A program made the position numbers and the translations under genes. The notes beneath the pieces were generated by a model. The model did not search any database, had not been told where the DNA came from, and saw nothing but the letters and a program-made list of their open reading frames with translations. This document shows positions 1 through 6,230 of a stretch of DNA of 10,622 nt, piece by piece (position 1 is the first letter of the stretch; every line of letters starts with the position of its first letter). The stretch covers positions 1 through 10,622 of the forward strand of contig CAITZN010000061.1 of the NCBI GenBank assembly GCA_903896915.1, read 5' to 3'. Origin of the DNA: an uncultured bacterium (GTDB lineage Bacteria > Desulfobacterota > Desulfobulbia > Desulfobulbales > Desulfobulbaceae).

Positions 1-826
1 GATCGGTCCAGCGTTTGGGTTGGATCGCCGGTGAGGTCATGGAGCGCTGCAGCGAGTGAAAGAAGCCGCCGTGGGTTTCCTGGCCCGGTAGTTCGTTCTG
101 GCGATAAAAGCTGCGCAGATCTTTGATGAACTCGGGAAAATTGACAGCTGACGGGCAGCGGTTGTAGCAGAGGCCGCAGGTCAGGCAAGACCAGACATTC
201 TCCTGAACGCCGGGTGTATGGAGACCGCCGGCAATGACCGAGGCGGCAATGGCACGGGGTGAGAAGGGTTTGCCTATCAGTGCCAGGGGGCAGGCGGAGG
301 AGCATTTGCCGCAGTCCTGGCAGGCATAAATATCGTGGGTGGCGATCAGCTGCTGTAGGTCTTTTTTGCGAGTGTCCTCGACCGGAGCCGGAAGCAACGG
401 CGCGGCTTCGATGCCGGTATGACCAAGCGTTCGGATCTCGGCACTGAAGGCCTGGAGAAAGTTCAGCATTTCCTCGGATTGTTCAGGGAGGAAACCTACA
501 AAGCGCAGCCGTTCCCGGCCCAGACCCATGATGTCGAGGATGCGGCCCAGGTCCTGGGTGTTGCGCTGGGAGGTGGCTGTACCGCTGCCATAGCGGCAGG
601 TCCCGGGTTCGCAGCCCACCAGAGCGACCCCGTCTGCGCCTTTGGCAAAGGCCTTGAGCAGCAGGGCCCGGTCGATACGGCCAGTACAGGGGGTGCGAAC
701 CATCTGGATTTCGTCCGGGATCGCTTGCCGCTGGTCCTGGAGAGTCTGGAAGGCGGCATGCGCTCCCCAGTTGCACAGGAAGAGGAGTATTTTCACGTTG
801 CTGTCGCTGGGGGTTTGCTTATTCAT
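1..826 (-). CDS. MvhD-HdrC fusion, electron-transfer iron-sulfur protein (3' end outside window)
   Basis: The frame is open from ATG at 826 to the window edge (275 codons seen, no stop). Residues about 11-130 resemble MvhD, the small [2Fe-2S] subunit linking hydrogenase or another donor to HdrA: CNWG at 18-21, CTGRI at 47-51, GADGVALVGCEPGTCRY at 63-79. Residues about 165-245 resemble HdrC, with two CxxCxxCxxxCP [4Fe-4S] motifs at 169-180 and 214-225. The start overlaps the end of the HdrA-like gene by 8 bp, so the two are probably translationally coupled and form one complex. The expected role is to carry electrons between the HdrA-like flavoprotein and an HdrB-type CCG-domain protein, which should follow as a separate gene or as a continuation of this protein. 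The canonical MvhD motif is CNWC; here the second Cys is Gly. Family call is firm; partners are inferred. Confidence 0.88.
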   Translation of the reverse strand, partial: MNKQTPSDSNVKILLFLCNWGAHAAFQTLQDQRQAIPDEIQMVRTPCTGRIDRALLLKAFAKGADGVALVGCEPGTCRYGSGTATSQRNTQDLGRILDIMGLGRERLRFVGFLPEQSEEMLNFLQAFSAEIRTLGHTGIEAAPLLPAPVEDTRKKDLQQLIATHDIYACQDCGKCSSACPLALIGKPFSPRAIAASVIAGGLHTPGVQENVWSCLTCGLCYNRCPSAVNFPEFIKDLRSFYRQNELPGQETHGGFFHSLQRSMTSPAIQPKRWTD

Positions 827-3800
827 GGACGCTGTCTCTGGTGAGGAGTTCCTCGAGCGCCTGCTCGAGATAGACCCGGCTCCGGTAGGGGCTGTCGGCG
901 GCGCTGGTCGGGCAGACCGAGATGCAGTTGCCGCATCCCTTGCACAGGGCTTCATCGACGATGGCGTGCCAGCCGTTGATGTCGTTGGGTTGCAGGGTTA
1001 CCGCATGGTAGAGGCAGACATCGGCGCAACGGCCGCAACCTCGGCACATCTTTTCGTCGATGGCTGCGGTGAAGCCCTTAGATTGCCGGGGGCCGCGCGG
1101 CATGGCCGCTGCTACCATCATGGCCGCTGCCGTGCCTTTTTTTAGTTTGGAGACATTGATGGCAGTCGGCTCGGCGAGGAAGAGGCCTGGCACCGAAGTG
1201 GCGCAGGGATAGGCAAAGGGGATGCCGGAAACGCCTCGTTGCTGGATCGGTGATTCGACCGTGCAGCTCGGCAACCCTTCCTGATGGGTATAGGCGATAC
1301 GGCGTCGCGCCTTTTCGCCGAGAATGACTGTCCCGGCCCGGAGTACCTGGTTGCGGCCTTCGGATTCGATCAGGATCTGGAAATCGCCGATGGTGCCACT
1401 GATCCCCTTGACGTTCCAATCAGGAAAGTTATGGATGTTGACATGCTCGATCTGATCTTTCAACGGTTGCTCGGCCGTACCGAAGCGAAAGACTTCGTGG
1501 TCCGAATCGGCCAGGGTCAAGGCGCTGCTGATGGTGGCCTGGGAATTGCCGATAACAGCGGCGGCGAAATTATAATTTCGGTCCACCGCCTGCATGGGCT
1601 GCAGACTCAGCGTGCGTTTGATCGACCGTTGCAGCAAGCCTTTGAACCGCAGCAGGGCCAACTCCGGGTTGCTGGCGACCAGACGCAGGATCTCACCGCG
1701 CAGGTTGCAGGTTTCGACCATCGAGCGGCTGATGCCGGTGCCGTGGAAAAGGTTGTTTTTCAACCTGCTGCGCTGATCGGTGCACGAGCTGCAGACAAAG
1801 TTGAGCGGGCAGCAGACGCAGGAGGCGAGCACGATGCGAGTGATGCCCTTTTCACGTACAGCCCGGATGATGGCTGATGAGCCGTCTTTGACGCAGGCCG
1901 AAGGCATGGCTTCGATGTGGACGATGTTTGGGTCGGCGGCAGCCAGCTGGTCCAGGGTGTCGGTCATGGCATTGAGCCAGCCGAAACTGTCGTTGCAGCG
2001 GCAGACAAAGACCCCGATGCGGATTTCGGGGGAGAGACCGGCGTCCGGGATGGAGAAAGCCAGCCCATGTCCCTTGGTCTTCCGGGAAGCGCCGCCCAAC
2101 AGCAGCATGGCCCGGGCTGCGGCGTCAAAACCCCGGACAATCATGTCGTTGACATCCGGCCGTGCCGCCTTGGGGCCATAGGCACGGATGATATCATCGC
2201 CTTTGATGTTGGGGGCAATAGCCGGGTCAGCAACGATCACGGCCCCGCATTGTTCGACGATCTCCTCTTTTTCCTGGAAATGATTGATGGCTTTCAGCGC
2301 ACCGCAGGCGGCCACGCACTCAAAACATTCGGAACAGACCCCGCATTGCAGGCAGCGGCTCGCCTCGGCAGCCATCTGCAGGCGGTTGAAGCCAAGCGCC
2401 ACCTCATGAAAATCCGTTTTGCGCAGGTCTGCCTGCCGCTCAGCCATAAGAGCCCGCGATTGTTTGGGGAGGTCGTCGGGAATGCAACGGAACTCCCTGG
2501 CAGCGGGGCGGGAGACCGGGCTTAGGGTTTCGATACCGGTGAGGTCCGCATGGATAGTCTCAGCAACCTTGCGGCCCGAGGCCATAGCCCTGACCACGGA
2601 AGAGGGCCCGGAAACCACGTCGCCGGCCGCGTAGATACGGGGATTCGAGGTGCGCATCAACTCGTCGGTCTCGACAAAGCCGCGCTCACTGACCTTCAGG
2701 CGGCCACCAAAGCTCTCTTTGGTGAAACCGCCGACCTGGCCGATGGCGACAAAAGCCCGGTCAAAGGCCAGAGTAAAGGGCTGCTGCCCATCTACAGGCA
2801 CAGGCCAAGCGATGCCGCGTGCATCGGGGGTACCGGGTTGGGTGCGCATGCACTCAAGATGCTTAAATTTTTTGTTTTCGTTTTTACCCCGGAAGGCCAC
2901 CACTTGCGTAGCATCGATGATGGTAATGCCTTCTTCAACCGCCTCGCGGACCTCGTCCGGGTCGGCCGGGATATGTTCGGCGCCAAACCAGGAAATGATG
3001 CTCACCTTGGCTCCCATGCGTGCGAGGGTCCGGGCCAGGTCAAAGGCGGCGTTGCCGTCGCCGACCACGGCCACCTTTTCGGGCAGATGGGTGAGGCTTT
3101 CCCAATGGCGGCGGGACAGAAAGGCGAGGCAGCCCTCGACTCCATCCAGGTCTTCGCCAGCAACGCCCATCTTGCGGTCGTGCCAGGTGCCGGTGCCGAG
3201 GATTATGCCCTGATACTCGCGGGTCAGGCGGTCTAAGTCTGCGGCTAGATCGATCGTGTGCTGGGTGACAAAAGTGACTCCCATCCGTTCGATGAGACCG
3301 ATCTCTCGGTCCAGGATGGCTGGTGGTAACCGGTGCTGGCCTATGCCGTAGCGGAGCAGACCGCCGACCTCTCGTTCTTTCTCAAAGACCGTAACCCCGT
3401 AGCCTTTTCGGGCCAGATCAGCAGCTGCGGCAATACCTGCAGGGCCGGAACCGATGACCGCGATCTTTTCCGGCCGGGTTGCCTCCAGTTTGGCCGCGAA
3501 GGCCTTGCCAGCTGCCTCTTGCCTGGCTGCATCAGCGCCCTCGTAATCGGCGAGAAAACGTTTGATGGCACGAATCGAGACCGGGTCGTCGACCCCGCCG
3601 CGACGGCATGATTCTTCGCAGGGATGGGTGCAGACCCGGCCGCAGATACCAGGCAGGACGTTGTCCCGGCGGATCAGGGCAAGGGCCTCGTCATATTTAC
3701 CTTGCCCTGCCAGAGCGATATACCCCTGAGCATTGACCCCGAGCGGACAGTTCTCCTGACAGAGCGGCTGTTTGCGTTTGTCTATGTAGGGTCTGCCGGG

Positions 3801-4220
3801 CAGGCTGGTCCGGGAGTTCGAGCGCAGGGCCTTGCCGTTTTCAGGGGTGTCGACCGGGCAGGCGGCCACGCATTTGCCGCACAGCGTACAGCGGTCCGGA
3901 TCGATAAAGGTCTGATCCTGATCGATGCGCACACTGAAACCCTGAGCGGTGTGCTTGATCGAGGTGATCCGGGCGGGCAGCAGGGTGCGAACAGAGCTGT
4001 TGCGAATGATCCGGATCAATCCGGGCCGATGGGCATGGTTGAAGGTCAGGCCCGAGGGCAGCCGGTATTCTTCGGCGGAAAGTTTCAGATCAAGGTCGGG
4101 GGCGCTATCGATCAGGGTTACAGGGATACCCAGTTCGCCCAGCTTATTGGCAGCGGCGATGCCTTCTGGGGTGGCGCCGGCAACAATCACCCGGTAGAGA
4201 CGTTCTTTTTGTCGTGTCAT
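819..4220 (-). CDS. HdrA-like flavoprotein with embedded GltD/NfnB-type NAD(P)H oxidoreductase module and multiple [4Fe-4S] motifs
   Basis: This 1133-residue mosaic is much larger than HdrA or GltD alone. In order: a Rossmann segment (VAGATPEG, 13-20); CTLCGKCVAACP (111-122); a GltD-type N-terminal cysteine domain with Cys 154, 158, 193, 197, 201 and 205; FAD motif GSGPAG (257-262) with EVGGLLRYGIGQHRLP (284-299); NAD(P)H motif VVGDGNAAFD (385-394); second FAD motif IYAAGDVV (529-536); a Cys-rich stretch 623-639 (CLQCGVCSECFECVAAC); an HdrA C-terminal-type region (VCRCNDSFG 739-747, CVCCPLNFVCSSC 801-813) with a degenerate nucleotide-binding segment (888-910); and two C-terminal CxxCxxCxxxC motifs (1059-1069, 1093-1103). 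The start shares ATGA with the korC stop and has AGGAG about 10 nt upstream. The likely role is a cytoplasmic hub moving electrons between ferredoxin, NAD(P)H and an Hdr-type acceptor, possibly by flavin bifurcation or confurcation. It is not a glutamate synthase subunit: no gltB is present and both ends are HdrA-like. Confidence 0.9.
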   Translation of the reverse strand: MTRQKERLYRVIVAGATPEGIAAANKLGELGIPVTLIDSAPDLDLKLSAEEYRLPSGLTFNHAHRPGLIRIIRNSSVRTLLPARITSIKHTAQGFSVRIDQDQTFIDPDRCTLCGKCVAACPVDTPENGKALRSNSRTSLPGRPYIDKRKQPLCQENCPLGVNAQGYIALAGQGKYDEALALIRRDNVLPGICGRVCTHPCEESCRRGGVDDPVSIRAIKRFLADYEGADAARQEAAGKAFAAKLEATRPEKIAVIGSGPAGIAAAADLARKGYGVTVFEKEREVGGLLRYGIGQHRLPPAILDREIGLIERMGVTFVTQHTIDLAADLDRLTREYQGIILGTGTWHDRKMGVAGEDLDGVEGCLAFLSRRHWESLTHLPEKVAVVGDGNAAFDLARTLARMGAKVSIISWFGAEHIPADPDEVREAVEEGITIIDATQVVAFRGKNENKKFKHLECMRTQPGTPDARGIAWPVPVDGQQPFTLAFDRAFVAIGQVGGFTKESFGGRLKVSERGFVETDELMRTSNPRIYAAGDVVSGPSSVVRAMASGRKVAETIHADLTGIETLSPVSRPAAREFRCIPDDLPKQSRALMAERQADLRKTDFHEVALGFNRLQMAAEASRCLQCGVCSECFECVAACGALKAINHFQEKEEIVEQCGAVIVADPAIAPNIKGDDIIRAYGPKAARPDVNDMIVRGFDAAARAMLLLGGASRKTKGHGLAFSIPDAGLSPEIRIGVFVCRCNDSFGWLNAMTDTLDQLAAADPNIVHIEAMPSACVKDGSSAIIRAVREKGITRIVLASCVCCPLNFVCSSCTDQRSRLKNNLFHGTGISRSMVETCNLRGEILRLVASNPELALLRFKGLLQRSIKRTLSLQPMQAVDRNYNFAAAVIGNSQATISSALTLADSDHEVFRFGTAEQPLKDQIEHVNIHNFPDWNVKGISGTIGDFQILIESEGRNQVLRAGTVILGEKARRRIAYTHQEGLPSCTVESPIQQRGVSGIPFAYPCATSVPGLFLAEPTAINVSKLKKGTAAAMMVAAAMPRGPRQSKGFTAAIDEKMCRGCGRCADVCLYHAVTLQPNDINGWHAIVDEALCKGCGNCISVCPTSAADSPYRSRVYLEQALEELLTRDSVHE

Positions 4221-4816
4221 TGCGCCAACGCTCCTGTCTGGCCTGCAGCCCGCTTTTCCCGGCCCTTGAGGGTGGAAAGGCCGTAGTCGAATCCCTTGTT
4301 GTAGGCCTCGATGTTCCGCGCCTCGGTTCCCTTGGGCACAGACTGAACGATGGTTGCCAGAGCTGCCTCGGTGGAAACCGCCTGCGTTATGGCGGTGCAG
4401 AAACCGATCATGATGATGTTGGCCATCATCTTGTTGCCGAGATTCTCCGCCATCCGGGTCGCGGAAATGGCAAAGTGATCGCAGGGCGCATTTTCAGGAT
4501 GCACTAAATCCTGATCAACGAGAAGAATGGCATCAGGGGTCAAAGCCGGAACGAATTTGTCATACCCGGCCTGGGACATGGCCACCAGGATGTGGGGTTT
4601 GTTGACATAGGGGTAGTGAATCGGCTTATCCGAGATGATGACCTGGGCGTTGCAGGCACCGCCGCGCGATTCCGGTCCGTAGGCCTGCACCAGGGTGCTT
4701 TCCTTATGATCGCCGAGCGATGCCGACATCCCGAGAATGCGACCGGCCAGGATGATGCCCTGACCGCCGAATCCGGTGACAATGATCTCGGTCTGGTTAT
4801 TTTTCGTTGGTTTCAT
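4217..4816 (-). CDS. korC: 2-oxoacid:ferredoxin oxidoreductase gamma subunit (2-oxoglutarate type)
   Basis: The 199-residue product is a typical gamma subunit of the four-subunit 2-oxoacid:ferredoxin oxidoreductases. GFGGQGIILAGRILG lies at 15-29, TLVQAYGPESRGG at 41-53, followed by VIISDKPIHYP and NKPHILVAMSQ. It assembles with KorA, KorB and KorD in the cytoplasm and helps shape the CoA and active-site region. The gene is separated from korB by a small S23-family gene: the S23 stop and the korC start share ATGA at 4813-4816. The sequence just upstream of the ATG is repeat DNA (CCTAACAGCCTATT) with no Shine-Dalgarno, so initiation may depend on ribosomes finishing the S23 gene. Its own stop overlaps the next start in the same way. 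Subunit identity is clear; substrate preference rests on the gene set as a whole. Confidence 0.93.
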   Translation of the reverse strand: MKPTKNNQTEIIVTGFGGQGIILAGRILGMSASLGDHKESTLVQAYGPESRGGACNAQVIISDKPIHYPYVNKPHILVAMSQAGYDKFVPALTPDAILLVDQDLVHPENAPCDHFAISATRMAENLGNKMMANIIMIGFCTAITQAVSTEAALATIVQSVPKGTEARNIEAYNKGFDYGLSTLKGREKRAAGQTGALAQ

Positions 4817-5205
4817 AATAGGCTGTTAGGTTGTTTAGACTGTAGGCTGTTAGGGTTGCGTAGGGAGCGAAGCAAGGCACCCAAGACCTTTTCGGTTTCT
4901 AGAAGTTTTGCATCGTAATCGGCAAAACTATTGGCAGTAAAATATCCTAACCGATGTGAAAAACCGGATTGGTAGTGGAGCTCTCTCAGAGAGGCAAAAG
5001 CGATTTCAAGAAACCGGAGATATTCCGTCTGGCTTTCCCGGCTACATCCTTCAACTATGTTTGATGGAACCGAGACAGCCGATCTTCTCATTTGCGAAGT
5101 TAATCCGTAGATTTCTTCCCTGGGAAAATTCCTTGTTTCGATATAAGTGAGCATCGCAATTTCATCAGCCAACTCAAAAGCTCTCAGTTTTGTATGATCC
5201 CGCAT
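4813..5205 (-). CDS. Four-helix-bundle protein of the S23 / 23S rRNA intervening-sequence family
   Basis: The 130-residue product carries the family signature: L-x-AF-x-LA near the start, FP-x-EE-x-YGLTSQMRRSAVSVPSNIVEG (27-53), then EYLRFLEIAFASLRELHYQ (61-79) and LGYF. It lacks enzymatic motifs. Homologues occur inside 23S rRNA intervening sequences and as scattered chromosomal genes; their biochemical role is unsettled, though an RNA- or nucleic-acid-binding role is suspected, and the Avd accessory protein of diversity-generating retroelements is related. The start is supported by AAGGA about 10 nt upstream. Residues 117-130 (NPNSLQSKQPNSLL) are encoded by the flanking intergenic repeat, so the tail is probably not part of the fold. 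The gene sits between korB and korC on the same strand, is flanked by inverted repeats, and is AT-rich (about 44% GC by hand count over 4921-5160) in a GC-rich operon, which suggests acquisition by insertion. Confidence 0.9.
   Translation of the reverse strand: MRDHTKLRAFELADEIAMLTYIETRNFPREEIYGLTSQMRRSAVSVPSNIVEGCSRESQTEYLRFLEIAFASLRELHYQSGFSHRLGYFTANSFADYDAKLLETEKVLGALLRSLRNPNSLQSKQPNSLL
4817..4855. repeat. Left copy of dispersed CCTACAG/CCTAAACA repeat, inside the S23 3' end and against korC
   Basis: On the plus strand the 12-mer TAGGCTGTTAGG occurs twice exactly (4819-4830 and 4843-4854), separated by TTGTTTAGACTG. The stretch 4826-4846 matches 6116-6136, upstream of korB, at 20 of 21 positions. 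It encodes the C-terminal tail of the S23 protein and ends next to the korC start codon. Confidence 0.85.
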
Positions 5206-5220
5206 TTTTATTTTTCCTTA

Positions 5221-5260
5221 CCTAAAAGCCCACAGCCTAAACACCTATAGCCTATAGCAC
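5221..5260. repeat. Right copy of dispersed repeat, between korB stop and S23 gene
   Basis: It contains the exact 14-mer ACAGCCTAAACACC (5232-5245), also present at 6217-6230 and 9160-9173, followed by a tandem CTATAG (5245-5250 and 5252-5257). Relative to 4817-4855 it is inverted, so the two copies bracket the S23 gene. It ends six bases before the korB stop codon. Confidence 0.85.
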
Positions 5261-5265
5261 AGCAA

Positions 5266-6114
5266 TCAGTCGTCGCTGCAGGGACGGTGAAGTTCGGTGT
5301 AGCGGTCGTCGCAGGTGGAGCGGTCGATGTGGATGAACTTGCCGATGACCACGCCCTTCTCGAAATCGATATCCGCTCGGGCCGGATCAGCGCCGTTCTT
5401 GATGATGGTCCGATCCTGGTAGAGCTTGAGGGTGTCGAGAGGTTTTTCCTTGTTGCGGCGGCCGTAATTGACCGGGCAGGGGGAGAGAACCTCGATGAAT
5501 GAGAACCCTTTGTGGACAATGGCCTCATTGATGGCTGTAGTCAGGTCCCGGGTCTGGAGGATGGTCCAGCGGGCGACATAGGAGGCGCCGGCGGCATAGG
5601 CCAGCAGCGGCAGGTTGAAGGGCGCGTCCGGGTTGCCGAGCGGGGTGGTTGTCGACTTCGCCTTGTTGGGGGTGGTAGCCGCACATTGGCCACCGGTCAT
5701 GCCGTAGGTCAGGTTGTTGACGCAGATCACGGTCAGGTCCATGTTGCGACGGGCCGCATGGATGAAGTGGTTGCCGCCAATGGCAAAGAGGTCGCCGTCG
5801 CCGGAGAACACAATTACCTTGAGCTTCGGGTTGGCCATCTTGATGCCGGTGGCAAAGGGGATGGCTCGGCCGTGGGTGGTGTGGAAACTATCAAGCTTAA
5901 TGTAGCCAGCGCCTCTGGCTGAACAGCCGATACCTGAGACCATGGTGAATTGGTTGTACGGAATTCCGGTGGCCTTGATTGCGCTGAGGCAGGAGGAGAA
6001 GGCTGTGCCGATGCCGCAGCCTGGACACCATATGTGGGGGATGCGCTCAGTGCGGATCAGGTCGTCGAGCGGGTGCTCCGGTTGTTTGGCCAGCTTTTTC
6101 GGATTGGTGGTCAT
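5266..6114 (-). CDS. korB: 2-oxoacid:ferredoxin oxidoreductase beta subunit (2-oxoglutarate type)
   Basis: This 282-residue TPP-binding catalytic subunit has HIWCPGCGIG (27-36), GIGCSARGAGY (61-71), HGRAIPFATG (81-90), the TPP/Mg motif GDGDLFAIGGNHFIHAARRN (105-124) with NNLTYGMTGGQ (133-143), and SPCPVNYGR (211-219). Cys 30, 33, 64 and 213 are the probable ligands of the [4Fe-4S] cluster that takes electrons from the TPP intermediate. With KorA it catalyses CoA-dependent oxidative decarboxylation of 2-oxoglutarate to succinyl-CoA, CO2 and reduced ferredoxin, or the reverse. The start is the only one that includes the conserved N-terminus. The bases before it (AACCTAAT) are repeat DNA with no Shine-Dalgarno. 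It is separated from korA by a 107-bp repeat block and from korC by the S23 cassette, so the normally compact kor operon is interrupted twice. Confidence 0.94.
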   Translation of the reverse strand: MTTNPKKLAKQPEHPLDDLIRTERIPHIWCPGCGIGTAFSSCLSAIKATGIPYNQFTMVSGIGCSARGAGYIKLDSFHTTHGRAIPFATGIKMANPKLKVIVFSGDGDLFAIGGNHFIHAARRNMDLTVICVNNLTYGMTGGQCAATTPNKAKSTTTPLGNPDAPFNLPLLAYAAGASYVARWTILQTRDLTTAINEAIVHKGFSFIEVLSPCPVNYGRRNKEKPLDTLKLYQDRTIIKNGADPARADIDFEKGVVIGKFIHIDRSTCDDRYTELHRPCSDD

Positions 6115-6230
6115 ATTAGGTTGTTTAGGCTGTAGGTTGTTTAGGCTGTGCGTGTTTAGGATTTCGGGGTGTTGAGACTGTAGGTGTTCAGGCTTTTCCT
6201 AACAGTCTACAAGTCTACAGCCTAAACACC
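6115..6230. repeat. Repeat block between korA and korB with long inverted repeats; no gene
   Basis: The 17-mer TAGGTTGTTTAGGCTGT occurs at 6117-6133 and again at 6133-6149 (period 16). A perfect 14-bp inverted repeat pairs TGTTTAGGCTGTAG (6122-6135) with its complement at 6215-6228, and an inner pair (AGACTGTAGG near 6175 with CCTAACAGTCT at 6198-6208) could extend the fold. The kor transcript would carry a long imperfect hairpin here. The outer ends match the outer ends of the S23 cassette in sequence and orientation, so this may be a gene-free or deleted relative. The block supplies the korA stop codon and abuts the korB start. Confidence 0.85.

Larger units (their letters stand above)
4817..5262 (-). 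mobile_element. Candidate IVS-like cassette: S23-family gene flanked by imperfect inverted repeats
   Basis: The unit consists of the S23-family gene plus flanking repeat arms. The left arm (4827-4847) and right arm (5228-5247) are complementary over about 20 positions with two G-U wobbles and one bulge, so the kor transcript could close a stem around a loop holding the S23 gene and its ribosome site. This matches the layout of 23S rRNA intervening sequences, which have a terminal stem and sometimes an S23 gene. AT-richness and placement between two subunit genes that normally adjoin support insertion. No transposase, reverse transcriptase or clear target-site duplication is visible, so mobility would have to be provided in trans. 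The alternative is an old resident gene within repeat-rich spacers. Confidence 0.4.

Noticed and set aside
819..4220. Glutamate synthase small subunit (GltD)
   Set aside because: Only the middle part is GltD-like; the N- and C-terminal regions are HdrA-like and no gltB is adjacent.
2550..4286. Long plus-strand open frames opposite the HdrA-like and korC genes (for example 2550-3236 and 3624-4286)
   Set aside because: They mirror GC-rich coding on the other strand, have no recognisable domains or ribosome sites, and overlap well-supported genes.
4813..5205. Diversity-generating retroelement, since Avd belongs to the same fold family
   Set aside because: No reverse transcriptase and no template/variable repeat pair is present in the window.
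4813..5262. Fragment of a 23S rRNA gene carrying an intervening sequence
   Set aside because: The flanks are korB and korC coding sequence, not rRNA; only the element type resembles an rRNA intervening sequence.
6115..6230. CRISPR-like array
   Set aside because: The repeats are short, degenerate, in both orientations and irregularly spaced, with no unique spacers and no cas genes.
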